Origin: Bacteroidales bacterium
GTDB taxonomy: Bacteria; Bacteroidota; Bacteroidia; Bacteroidales; Muribaculaceae
Reading direction: 5' to 3'
DNA length: 64,000 nucleotides
NCBI GenBank assembly: GCA_004557825.1
Contig: SFFL01000010.1
Span: 1 to 64,000 of the forward strand
The translations under genes were made by a program, and so were the position numbers. Shown in pieces: positions 36,549-44,598 of the stretch. The notes beneath the pieces are model-generated. The model made no database searches, was not told where the DNA came from, and saw nothing but the letters and a program-made list of their open reading frames with translations. Numbering within the stretch: position 1 is the stretch's first letter; each line of letters starts with the position of its first letter.

Positions 36549-36740
36549 TGTTTAAAAGAAGCGTTTGTTTTTGCTTTTTCGTGGCTGGTGTCTTCTTCAG
36601 CCCGGCGGCCTCTGCCGCGGAGCTTACTCAACCGTTGTCAGCTCGAGGAATCAAAAACGGGGTTTGAAACTTGGGTTGATTCTTCGTGGTGCTTTTAGTA
36701 AATGCTTCACCGCACACCTATATATAATAGGCGTATACGA

Positions 36741-37130
36741 TTACTTCTTGGCAGCACCTGCCTTCGGACGCTTGGCTCCGTATTTGGAGCGACGCTGTGT
36801 ACGATCCTTGACACCGGAGGTATCGAGGGTACCGCGGACGATGTGGTAACGTACACCGGGAAGGTCCTTTACACGGCCGCCGCGAACCAGCACGATTGAG
36901 TGCTCCTGCAGGTTGTGACCTTCACCGGGGATGTAGGAGTTGACCTCCTTGCCGTTGGTAAGGCGCACACGGGCAACTTTACGCATTGCCGAGTTAGGTT
37001 TCTTAGGGGTTGTGGTGTACACGCGCACGCAGACACCGCGACGCTGAGGACAGCTGTCCAGAGCCGGCGACTTACTCTTGTCTACGAGAGTCTCGCGTCC
37101 TTTTCTCACTAATTGCTGAATAGTAGGCAT
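36741..37130 (-). CDS. rpsL: 30S ribosomal protein S12
   Basis: S12 monitors decoding. The 129 aa protein starts MPTIQQLVRKGRETLVDKSK and carries TTPKKPNSAMRKVARVRLTN, where K at the PKKPNS site is the classic streptomycin-resistance position; the wild-type Lys is present. It also has RGGRVKDLPGVRYHIVRGTL. It is the first gene of the long operon, about 160 nt after the predicted transcription start. Confidence 0.98.
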   Translation of the reverse strand: MPTIQQLVRKGRETLVDKSKSPALDSCPQRRGVCVRVYTTTPKKPNSAMRKVARVRLTNGKEVNSYIPGEGHNLQEHSIVLVRGGRVKDLPGVRYHIVRGTLDTSGVKDRTQRRSKYGAKRPKAGAAKK

Positions 37131-37297
37131 CTTAGTTTTTTAGTCGGTTTTTAACTTTTTATTATTCTTCTAATGTTGCTTTCTCATTTAAGCGTGCTTC
37201 GTAGAGCACCGGCGACACACACCGATAGCGCACTATACACCTCTGATAATCAAAAGATTACAGTTTGCATTCGTGCACAATGCTCCTAAAAGCGTTG

Positions 37298-37329
37298 CAA
37301 AATTACAACTTTTTCTCCTGATTACCAAA
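37298..37329 (-). promoter_or_regulatory. Main promoter of the rpsL-rplQ operon
   Basis: On the minus strand, TTTGG (37329-37325) is followed after 19 nt by TAATTTTG (37305-37298). Both boxes and the spacing fit the Bacteroidota consensus. The leader to the rpsL ATG is about 160 nt. Confidence 0.75.
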
Positions 37330-37458
37330 CCTTTCCACAACTTTTTTTCAAATTATTTTTCCTCAACCCCGTCAGCCTGGCCGCCCCATCTTTTGTCCCT
37401 CGCCCCTCTCCCGCAAAAAATTATTCCGGCAAGAGAGGGAAAATCATCCGGAAAATAT

Positions 37459-37466
37459 TACCTTTG
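37459..37466 (+). promoter_or_regulatory. -7 element upstream of dnaX
   Basis: TACCTTTG matches TAnnTTTG and lies 18 nt before the ATG, implying a leader of about a dozen nucleotides. No clear -33 box was found. Confidence 0.5.
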
Positions 37467-37484
37467 TAAAAATTTATCTCCCCA

Positions 37485-39368
37485 ATGGAAGAATCATATA
37501 TTGTCTCGGCCCGAAAATACCGCCCCTCCACATTCTCATCGGTTGTGGGGCAGAAAGCCCTGACAGCAACCCTGCGCAACGCCATACAGACCAACCGTCT
37601 GGCCCACGCCTACCTCTTCTGCGGTTCTCGCGGTGTAGGCAAGACCACCTGCGCCCGTATCTTTGCGAAAACCATCAACTGCGCCAACCCCACCCCGCAG
37701 GGCGACCCCTGCAACGAGTGCCCATCCTGCAAGGCATTCAACGAAAACCGGTCGCTCAACATCATCGAGCTTGACGCAGCCTCAAATAACTCTGTCGACG
37801 ACATCCGCGCCCTCACCGATCAGGTGCAGATTCCGCCAGTCGATGGTAAATACCGCGTGTTCATCGTCGATGAGGTGCATATGCTCTCTCAAGCCGCCTT
37901 CAATGCCTTCCTCAAAACCCTTGAGGAACCGCCGGCCCACGCCATCTTCATTCTGGCCACCACCGAGAAGCACAAAATCATCCCCACGATTCTATCCCGC
38001 TGCCAGATCTACGATTTCAAGCGCATCACCATCAACGATATAATCGACCATCTGGCCTACGTAGCTTCCTGCGAGAATATCACCGCCGAACGTCCGGCGC
38101 TCACCGTTATCGCCCGTAAGGCCGACGGCGCTATGCGCGACGCACTCTCGATTTTCGACCAAGTGGCAGCATCCTCCCGAGGAAACATCACCTACGAGTC
38201 GACCATCGAGAACCTCAATATTCTCGACCAGCGCTACTACGGCAAACTGGTGGAGGCATTCCGCGCGGGCGACGTACCCACAGCGCTCCTCATCTACAAG
38301 GAGATTCGCGACCGGGGCTTCGACACCTACTTCTTCCTCTCCGGTCTGGCCGGATATCTGCGCGACCTGATGGCCGCCTCCAATCCGCAGACACAAGCCT
38401 TGCTCGACACCGATAACGAGACGCTCCAGCAGATGGCCGAACAAGCCAAGGGTCTGCCGCCGCAATTCTTCTACGCGGCGATGAGCCTGTGCAACGACGC
38501 CGATATGGCCTACCGCACAGCCTCCTCCAAGACCTTCCTTGCCGAGCTGTTGCTCATAAAATTATGCCAACTACTCAGCCCCTCCCCCACCTCTGACACA
38601 GCTCAGACGGCCGGCACCGGAGAGGGGCTGAAACCCATCAAGCCGGCCACACCCCAAGCTGCCCAAGCTGCGGCGCCCGCCCCGGCTGCTCAGCCTGCTC
38701 CCGCTGCCCAGTCTGCAGCGGCTGCTCCTGCCCCGGCCGCTCCCGCTGATAACTTAGCTAATTTAGCTAACTTAGCTAATGTAGCGCCCGCGGCAGCCCA
38801 GCCCGCGGCAGCCCAGCCCGCTGTCGGCGCTCCTGCAGCAGCGCCGACAGCGATCTCTGCGGCTCCTGCGGCAGCCCCCGCCGCGCCGAAGCGCGCGGCT
38901 GTGCACCGCGGCAAATCGCATGTGAGCCTCCGCGATGCCTTCCAGAACGAAGGAAGCCAGCAGGCCGCCACATCCGCAGCGCCCGCCAAAGCTCTGCGCG
39001 CCACACCTTTCACCGACGAAAATCTCAGCAACGCCTGGGACAGCTACATCCAGGCCAATCCCAAGGCCCACGTACTCATCAACACTATGCGCGCCTCGCG
39101 GCCTTTCCGCAAGAGCGCCGACACCCCGGAGCTTGAAATGACCGTGGCCAATCAGCCTCAGGTGGATGTGATGACCCAGGAAATGCCCTCCCTGCTGAAC
39201 CATCTTCGCAACACGCTCTCCAACGACCATATCACAATCAATATCAGCGTCAACGAAGACCCTAACGCTCCATCTGCGTGGAACGATCGCGAACTGCTAC
39301 GCCATCTCATCGAGACCAATCCCAACGTAGCTACCCTCGTAAAAGACCTTCGCCTCTCAATCACCTGA
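37485..39368 (+). CDS. dnaX: DNA polymerase III subunit gamma/tau
   Basis: DnaX is the clamp-loader ATPase that links the replisome. The 627 aa protein begins with the AAA+ module: YRPSTFSSVVGQKALTATLR, Walker A GSRGVGKTTCARIF near residue 48, a zinc-binding cluster CNECPSC, Walker B VDEVHML and sensor 1 ATTEKHKIIPTILSRC. Domain III ends near residue 365. Residues 385-490 are an Ala/Pro-rich linker that includes LANLANLANVAP, encoded by a 9 bp tandem repeat. The C-terminal part (residues 500-627) probably contacts the polymerase. A programmed frameshift, as used in E. coli to make gamma, was not identified. Confidence 0.97.
   Translation: MEESYIVSARKYRPSTFSSVVGQKALTATLRNAIQTNRLAHAYLFCGSRGVGKTTCARIFAKTINCANPTPQGDPCNECPSCKAFNENRSLNIIELDAASNNSVDDIRALTDQVQIPPVDGKYRVFIVDEVHMLSQAAFNAFLKTLEEPPAHAIFILATTEKHKIIPTILSRCQIYDFKRITINDIIDHLAYVASCENITAERPALTVIARKADGAMRDALSIFDQVAASSRGNITYESTIENLNILDQRYYGKLVEAFRAGDVPTALLIYKEIRDRGFDTYFFLSGLAGYLRDLMAASNPQTQALLDTDNETLQQMAEQAKGLPPQFFYAAMSLCNDADMAYRTASSKTFLAELLLIKLCQLLSPSPTSDTAQTAGTGEGLKPIKPATPQAAQAAAPAPAAQPAPAAQSAAAAPAPAAPADNLANLANLANVAPAAAQPAAAQPAVGAPAAAPTAISAAPAAAPAAPKRAAVHRGKSHVSLRDAFQNEGSQQAATSAAPAKALRATPFTDENLSNAWDSYIQANPKAHVLINTMRASRPFRKSADTPELEMTVANQPQVDVMTQEMPSLLNHLRNTLSNDHITINISVNEDPNAPSAWNDRELLRHLIETNPNVATLVKDLRLSIT
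38754..38778 (+). repeat. 9 bp tandem repeat (TTAGCTANN) inside dnaX
   Basis: TTAGCTA occurs at 38754, 38763 and 38772 with a 9 bp period. In frame it encodes the LANLANLAN run of the linker. The same nonamer occurs four times at 60247-60280 in non-coding DNA. Confidence 0.8.
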
Positions 39369-39420
39369 ACCCGGCTCCCCAAAGCGCCTGACCCGGCTCC
39401 CCCAAAGCGCCTGACCCGGC
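39366..39420. repeat. Tandem repeat after dnaX
   Basis: Two near-identical units of about 23-24 bp (TGACCCGGCTCCCCCAAAGC and the variant before it), plus a partial third, fill the space between the convergent ends of dnaX and the DUF2007 gene. The first unit contains the dnaX stop codon. Confidence 0.7.
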
Positions 39421-39423
39421 CCT

Positions 39424-39654
39424 TCAGTCGCCGCAGGAGCGCAGCAACTCACGGGCATGCGCCGCCATCGATGCCGGCACCATCAGTTGCAGCGGCGTCC
39501 ACGTGTCGGTCATAGGGAGCACCGACGCAATAGTCTGATTCGACACCTCGCACGGTATGCCTGCATTGCGCAGCATCCCGGCAGCGATTTCAGCCTCCTG
39601 AATGGTGGAGAAATTACCAATTGTAGCCATAACGGCATCTCTTTCGCGATTCAT
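39424..39654 (-). CDS. DUF2007 domain protein
   Basis: A short protein (76 aa from the ATG at 39654; 68 aa if it starts at the ATG at 39630, MATIGNF). FSTIQEAEIAAGMLRNAGIP, followed by a hydrophobic strand and LQLMVPASMAAHARELLRS, is the DUF2007 pattern of small putative signal-transducing proteins with a ferredoxin-like fold. It is convergent with dnaX. A TATATTTG -7 element at 39679-39672 would start transcription just before the ATG at 39654, and a GTG at 39672 is therefore unlikely to be used. Confidence 0.75.
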   Translation of the reverse strand: MNRERDAVMATIGNFSTIQEAEIAAGMLRNAGIPCEVSNQTIASVLPMTDTWTPLQLMVPASMAAHARELLRSCGD

Positions 39655-39671
39655 AGCAGTTGATTTTCCCA

Positions 39672-39679
39672 CAAATATA
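39672..39679 (-). promoter_or_regulatory. -7 element upstream of the DUF2007 gene
   Basis: TATATTTG on the minus strand matches TAnnTTTG. The predicted leader before the ATG at 39654 is only about 10 nt. Confidence 0.45.
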
Positions 39680-39743
39680 AGCCGAAAAAGTTAAAGACGC
39701 AAAAAAGAACAGCCAAAAATCACGGGATTTGCGCGGAAAGTCG

Positions 39744-39751
39744 TAACTTTG
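39744..39751 (+). promoter_or_regulatory. -7 element upstream of lptD
   Basis: TAACTTTG matches TAnnTTTG and lies 68 nt before the TTG start of lptD. Confidence 0.45.
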
Positions 39752-39819
39752 TAGCTTGAATCGCAGGGAATTGTCGGCAATTTCTTCCGGCAAACCCTCA
39801 GCCAACGGTCACGTCATTC

Positions 39820-42684
39820 TTGAAACGGTCACCTTTCTATATAATCATACCCTTCCTATCGCTCTGTGTTGCAGGCAATTTATTCTCCCGCAATGCAGCG
39901 CCTGCGCGTGGTATGACCGCTTCTGAATCCGCTGCCGACACCCTATCCGCGCTGCACCTTCCCTCTGTCGATTCGCTCCTTTCCGGAGCCGGTGCCGTCG
40001 ACTCGCTCAGCGCTCCTCCCGCAGCGCTCCTCCCCGACAGCATTTCCGCCGATTCTCTCGCCGCCGACAGTGCTGCCGCGCCCCGAGCACTCATCCCCTA
40101 CGACACAATCCCCACCACCACCGACTCGCTCCGCCCGTCGCGCATACGCCGCCAGAAAGTCGACCTCGACAACCAGGTAGTCTTCTCATCGAAAGACTCG
40201 ATGGTGATGATAGGCCGCGAGATGACCTATATGTACGGCGACGGCCAGATTGATTACGGCGAACTGAAGCTCACCGCTGCCGACATCGAGCTGGATATGA
40301 ACACCTCCGAGGTCTACGCAGTAGGCCGCGAGGACTCCGTGGGCGAAGTGCAGGGTTCTCCCGTGTTTGAGGAGGGAGGCACCTCCTACGAATCCGGCAC
40401 AATGCGCTACAACTTCAAGAGCAAGCGCGGCTACATCACCAACGTCATCACCCAGCAGGGCGAAGGCTACCTCACCGGCGGCACCACCAAGAAAACCGAC
40501 GGCGAGGACTTCTATGTAGAGAACGGCCGCTACACCACCTGCGACGACCACGAGTGCCCCCACTTCTATCTCCAGCTCACCCGCGCAAAAGTCAAGCCTA
40601 AAAAAAACATTGTTACCGGTCCGGCCTATATGGTGCTGGCCGGTCTGCCGCTGCCCCTGGCCGTACCCTTCGGCTACTTCCCCTTCAGCGACAAATATGC
40701 CTCCGGCGTAATCGTCCCCACATTCGGCGACGACTACAACCGCGGTTTTTACCTCAGCGACGGCGGCTACTACTTCGCCATCAACGACTACATCGACCTG
40801 GCGCTCACCGGCGAAATCTACACCAAAGGTTCCTGGGGCCTCTCGGCGCAGTCGACCTACAACAAACGCTACAAATACAACGGTCACTTCAACCTCAACT
40901 ACCTCAAAACCATCAACGGCGAGAAAGGGGACCCCGACTACTCCACTGCCACCAACTTCCAGATTCTCTGGAGCCACGCCCAGGACGCCAAGGCCAACCC
41001 CAACCTGAGCCTCTCGGCTTCGGTGAACTTCACCACATCGGGCTACTCCCGTTCGTCGGTCAACGCCTACTATTCCAGCGCATTCACCGAGAACACCAAA
41101 AGTTCTACGGTGAATATGACCTACCGCATACCGCAGTCGAAATGGCAGTTTTCGGCATCGCTCAACGTATCGCAGCGCACGCAGGACTCCACCCTGGCCA
41201 TCTCCTTCCCCAACCTCAACGTCACTATGTCGCAGACCTACCCCTTCAAGCGCAAGAAGGCTGTCGGCGACGAAAAGTGGTATGAGAAAATCCGTATGTC
41301 GTATTCGGGCCAGTTCCAGAACTCCCTCACCGCCCAGCAGGATGTGTTCTTCAAAAAGTCGCTCATCAAAGACTGGCGCAACGGAATGAAGCACAACATC
41401 CCCATTTCGGCTACTTTCAACGTGCTGAAATACTTCAATCTCACCCCGTCGGTCAACATCACCGACCGTATGTACACCAACAAAATCCGCCGCCAGTGGG
41501 ATCCCGCGGCCTCGCGTGAGATTGCCGATACCACCTACAGCTTCTACAACGTGTGGGATTTCACCACTTCCCTCTCCCTCGATACGAAAATCTACGGTTT
41601 CTTCAAGCCCCTCCCCTTCCTGGGCGACAAAGTGAAGATGATACGCCACGTGTTCACCCCCACCGTATCCTTCTCCTACGCCCCCGACTTCTCCTCTCCC
41701 TGGTTCGGCTACTACGGCAGCTACAACTACGTAGATTCGCGCGGCGAGCCGCAGACGCGCAAATACTCCCTCTTCCCCAACGGCCTCTTCGGCGTGCCCG
41801 GCCAGGGCAAAACCGGCGCCGTATCGGTTTCGCTGGCCAACAACCTGGAGATGAAGGTGAAGACCAACGACTCAATCGGCGAAAAGAAGGTGTCGCTCAT
41901 CGAGAACTTCACTGTGTCGCAGAGCTATAACTTCGCCGCCGACTCGATGAACTGGAGCAACATCAACACCTCCATCCTGCTGCGTCTGACCAAGCAGTTC
42001 AACCTCAACCTCTCCGCCACCTGGGATGTCTACACCTACCAGCTCAACTCCGCCGGCAATCCCGTGCGCGTGAACGTTCCCCGCTGGAAGTGCGGCAAGG
42101 GTCTGGGCCGCCTCTCATCCACAGGTACATCATTCTCGTATACCATCAACAACGACACCTTCAAGCGTGGCAAAAAGGATGGCAAGAACTCCGATACCAA
42201 CGGCACCGACAGCAATGGCGAATCGGCCTTCGACAACCCACCCGACGGCCGTCCGCGAAGTCCGCGAGGCAATGGCGACGGCGATGATGATCTGCAACTC
42301 GACGCCGACGGATATGTGCCGTGGAGTGTGCCGTGGAGCCTTTCGCTCAACTACTCCATCAACTACGGCTATGGCGACTTCAACTACGAAAAGATGGAGT
42401 ACAACGGCCGCATCACACAGAATCTATCGCTATCGGGCAACATCAAGCCCACGAAAAACTGGGAAATTTCGGCCACGGCGTCGTACGACTTCCAGCAGCA
42501 CAAGATTGCGTATATGAACCTCAACATATCGCGCGACCTGCACTGCTTCACTATGCGTGCGTCGGTGATTCCCGTAGGCCCTTACAAGAGCTACAACTTC
42601 CATATTTCCGTGAAATCGTCGCTGCTCAGCGACCTTAAATACGACAAACGTTCGTCGCAGTCCAACGGCATCGAGTGGTATTAA
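39820..42684 (+). CDS. lptD: LPS-assembly outer-membrane protein LptD (OstA-like)
   Basis: LptD is the barrel that inserts LPS into the outer leaflet with LptE. The 954 aa protein starts with a signal segment (YIIIPFLSLCVAGNLF) and a Ser/Ala/Asp-rich region of about 80 residues. An OstA jellyroll follows (SSKDSMVMIGREMTYMYGDG, ADIELDMNTSEVYAVG), then a barrel with many alternating Tyr/Ser strands ending YDKRSSQSNGIEWY. A charged insert of about 50 residues near position 780 (GKKDGKNSDTNGTDSNGES) probably lies in a loop. No in-frame ATG exists before the signal, so translation most likely begins at the TTG at 39820; the next Met (residue 32) would lose the signal. The paired disulphide cysteines of the E. 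coli protein are not conserved in an obvious way. Confidence 0.92.
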   Translation: MKRSPFYIIIPFLSLCVAGNLFSRNAAPARGMTASESAADTLSALHLPSVDSLLSGAGAVDSLSAPPAALLPDSISADSLAADSAAAPRALIPYDTIPTTTDSLRPSRIRRQKVDLDNQVVFSSKDSMVMIGREMTYMYGDGQIDYGELKLTAADIELDMNTSEVYAVGREDSVGEVQGSPVFEEGGTSYESGTMRYNFKSKRGYITNVITQQGEGYLTGGTTKKTDGEDFYVENGRYTTCDDHECPHFYLQLTRAKVKPKKNIVTGPAYMVLAGLPLPLAVPFGYFPFSDKYASGVIVPTFGDDYNRGFYLSDGGYYFAINDYIDLALTGEIYTKGSWGLSAQSTYNKRYKYNGHFNLNYLKTINGEKGDPDYSTATNFQILWSHAQDAKANPNLSLSASVNFTTSGYSRSSVNAYYSSAFTENTKSSTVNMTYRIPQSKWQFSASLNVSQRTQDSTLAISFPNLNVTMSQTYPFKRKKAVGDEKWYEKIRMSYSGQFQNSLTAQQDVFFKKSLIKDWRNGMKHNIPISATFNVLKYFNLTPSVNITDRMYTNKIRRQWDPAASREIADTTYSFYNVWDFTTSLSLDTKIYGFFKPLPFLGDKVKMIRHVFTPTVSFSYAPDFSSPWFGYYGSYNYVDSRGEPQTRKYSLFPNGLFGVPGQGKTGAVSVSLANNLEMKVKTNDSIGEKKVSLIENFTVSQSYNFAADSMNWSNINTSILLRLTKQFNLNLSATWDVYTYQLNSAGNPVRVNVPRWKCGKGLGRLSSTGTSFSYTINNDTFKRGKKDGKNSDTNGTDSNGESAFDNPPDGRPRSPRGNGDGDDDLQLDADGYVPWSVPWSLSLNYSINYGYGDFNYEKMEYNGRITQNLSLSGNIKPTKNWEISATASYDFQQHKIAYMNLNISRDLHCFTMRASVIPVGPYKSYNFHISVKSSLLSDLKYDKRSSQSNGIEWY

Positions 42685-42878
42685 GCAGGCAAGTAACGCC
42701 TCGGAAAGCCGGACTGAGAAACCCGGGAAACCTGAGAAGCCGGGCGAAATGTTAAAACTGAGGGGCGCTTAAAACCATTATGAGGGTTCAAAGTGTTTAT
42801 TGAATATAAAACGACCCGGGCACTCCGGCCATAAGCAGTGCTGCCCGGCGCTATTTTCACCCTAAACACCGTTTCGCT

Positions 42879-43172
42879 ATGACATACGATGAACTTATCC
42901 GCAAAAGTCCCGTTTCATTAATCGAGTTTTATGCCACCTGGTGCCCTCACTGCCAGGCTATGCAGCCCATTGTCGACCAGATTAAAGAGGTAGTAGCCGG
43001 CAAGATCGACGTTTACCAGCTCGACATCGACAAGAATGGCGACGCTGCCGAGAACGAGGAAGTGGAAGCCACTCCCACCTTTATCATCTACCGCGACGGC
43101 CGCGAAGTATGGCGCCAGTCGGGCGAAATGGATGGCGAAGTGCTCCTTTCCCGTCTGAAAAGCTTTATGTAA
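42879..43172 (+). CDS. Thioredoxin-family protein with a CPHC active site
   Basis: The 97 aa protein has a single thioredoxin fold with the active site WCPHC at residues 21-25 and the cis-proline in ATPTF near residue 71. CPHC is the pair found in DsbA rather than the CGPC of classical thioredoxin, so a more oxidising potential is likely. There is no signal peptide, so as read it is cytoplasmic. It is 69 bp upstream of the C39-like/VKOR gene on the same strand, which suggests they exchange electrons or at least are co-expressed. Confidence 0.92.
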   Translation: MTYDELIRKSPVSLIEFYATWCPHCQAMQPIVDQIKEVVAGKIDVYQLDIDKNGDAAENEEVEATPTFIIYRDGREVWRQSGEMDGEVLLSRLKSFM

Positions 43173-43241
43173 TCCTCTTCTGCAATTTGCTTTGCACCCG
43201 GATTGCACAGCAATTTCCCGGGATAATGATGCTTTATAGAT

Positions 43242-44267
43242 ATGCCCGCCACTGAAAAGAACCTGCTCACCGACCTGCTCGGCTGTCTGGAAGTGCCCTT
43301 TACCCCCGGCTATTCCGCGCGACAGTTCGACTCGATGTCGTTTCGCTCGCTGTTCGGCTTCCAGCAATTGCTGAAATCCTACGGCATGGAGAGCCGCGGC
43401 TTCCGCTTCGCCGCGAAGGAGGATATGGCGCAACTTCCCCTCCCCTTCGTGGCTGAGACACGCCTCGGCCCGGTGGTGGTATCCGGCATTTCCTCCGGCA
43501 CAGTCACCTACATCACCGAAGGTGTAACCGAAACGATGCCGGCGGAGAAATTCCTCAACGACTGCAGCGGCGTAGCCCTTGCGGTCAAGACCGACGAAAA
43601 AGCCTGCGAACCCGACTATCGCACACACCGGATGAATATGATTATGGTGAAGCTGCGCAATATCGGCATCGTCGTCGGAGTGGCAGCGCTGCTGATTTAC
43701 TGCTTCGTGGCGCACCGCATCTGGGCATCCTGGTCGACGGTGGCGGTAATGCTGCTTGATATGGCAGGACTGGTGCTCTGCTATATGCTCGTGCAGAAAT
43801 CGCTTGACATCCACACAAAAGCCGCCGACAAGGTATGCAAAGTGCTTCAGGAAGGTGGATGCGACACCATCCTCAAAACAAGTGCATCGAAATTTTTCGG
43901 CATATTCGGCTGGAGCGAAGTGGGCTTCGCATACTTCTCGGTGAGCCTGATTACACTGTTGGTATTTCCGGAATGGACCGGCTGCCTGGCGCTGTGCAAT
44001 CTCTGCTGCCTCCCCTTCACCCTGTGGAGCATCTGGTATCAGCGCTTCCGCGCTCACGCCTGGTGTACACTTTGCGTGAGTGTGCAGTGCACCCTCTGGC
44101 TTCTCTTCTTCTGCTACCTCGGAGGGGGCTGGCTCGACAGCATCTTCCCGCTGCAGATTCAGTTCTTCGTGCTGGGCGTCAGCTACGTCACCGTGCTGCT
44201 GATTCTCAACCGAATTCTTCCCTATTTCCACCCCTCGCGCGGCGACGCCCCCGATCAAACCCTCTGA
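43242..44267 (+). CDS. C39-like domain fused to vitamin K epoxide reductase (VKOR) membrane domain
   Basis: VKOR proteins re-oxidise thiol oxidoreductases for disulphide formation. In this 341 aa protein, residues 1-115 resemble a C39 bacteriocin-processing peptidase domain but lack the catalytic Cys (FTPGYSARQFDSMSF at the expected place), so it is probably a non-catalytic peptide-binding domain. From residue 138 there are five or six membrane segments. All four VKOR cysteines are present: loop C199 and C207 with the usual seven-residue spacing, and the active pair CTLC at 275-278. SKFFGIFGWSEVG corresponds to the SRxxG region. Extra cysteines cluster at CLALCNLCC (248-256). It follows the CPHC thioredoxin gene and precedes a small Ala-rich open frame. 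The combination recalls peptide export or maturation systems, but no transporter is adjacent. Confidence 0.85.
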   Translation: MPATEKNLLTDLLGCLEVPFTPGYSARQFDSMSFRSLFGFQQLLKSYGMESRGFRFAAKEDMAQLPLPFVAETRLGPVVVSGISSGTVTYITEGVTETMPAEKFLNDCSGVALAVKTDEKACEPDYRTHRMNMIMVKLRNIGIVVGVAALLIYCFVAHRIWASWSTVAVMLLDMAGLVLCYMLVQKSLDIHTKAADKVCKVLQEGGCDTILKTSASKFFGIFGWSEVGFAYFSVSLITLLVFPEWTGCLALCNLCCLPFTLWSIWYQRFRAHAWCTLCVSVQCTLWLLFFCYLGGGWLDSIFPLQIQFFVLGVSYVTVLLILNRILPYFHPSRGDAPDQTL

Positions 44268-44272
44268 CACCT

Positions 44273-44524
44273 ATGGCTGACTCAACATCAAATAAAAGAT
44301 TCACTTCTCAGGCAACCGTTGCTACGGCAACCGCTCCGGAGGCTCCGGCTGCTCCGGAAGCGATTTCCACCCCGAAGGGCGCCAATCCTATGACCTCCTT
44401 CGAGCTTGCCTCAGTGAAGATTCCGCGTGGGCGCACCATCCTCACACCCTCTGCGCTCGATGCCTCCGGTCAACCGCAGCGTCCGGCCGCAACCGCCTCT
44501 GCCTCAGCCACCGTAAGCTTCTGA
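44273..44524 (+). CDS. Small Ala/Thr/Pro-rich protein downstream of the VKOR gene
   Basis: An 83 aa frame starts at an ATG 5 bp after the VKOR stop: MADSTSNKRFTSQATVATAT, with FELASVKIPRGRTILTPSAL in the middle and an Ala/Thr/Ser-rich end. There is no cysteine, no signal peptide, no double-glycine leader and no recognised family. The low-complexity ends flank a more ordinary 25-residue core. The short gap suggests that it is co-transcribed with the VKOR gene. It may be a peptide handled by that protein or simply a small unstructured protein; coding status is likely but not certain. Confidence 0.6.
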   Translation: MADSTSNKRFTSQATVATATAPEAPAAPEAISTPKGANPMTSFELASVKIPRGRTILTPSALDASGQPQRPAATASASATVSF

Positions 44525-44598
44525 CCACCCGGCGCGCCACACACGTCTCACGCTAAAAGCGCCCAAATAACTCACCGCTCGGCAGGTGCTGAGGACGG

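Larger units (their letters stand above)
37131..37484. other. Divergent intergenic region between rpsL and dnaX
   Basis: It holds a full Bacteroidota-type promoter for rpsL on the minus strand and a -7 element for dnaX on the plus strand. The rpsL leader of about 160 nt includes a small hairpin (GTGCT-6 nt-AGCAC, near 37192-37207). No gene is present. Confidence 0.6.

Noticed and set aside
37131..37484. Riboswitch or known ribosomal protein leader upstream of rpsL
   Set aside because: Only a small hairpin is visible; nothing matches a leader family I can name.
37485..39368. Programmed frameshift in dnaX
   Set aside because: I did not find a convincing A6-type slippery run followed by a stem near the end of domain III.
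40186..41649. 487-codon open frame antisense to lptD
   Set aside because: Its protein is a low-complexity Val/Gly/Glu-rich product typical of the complement of a GC-rich gene, and lptD on the plus strand is clearly real.
42918..44270. 450-codon open frame antisense to the thioredoxin and VKOR genes
   Set aside because: Both plus-strand genes carry intact active-site motifs; the antisense product is His/Ala-rich without domains.
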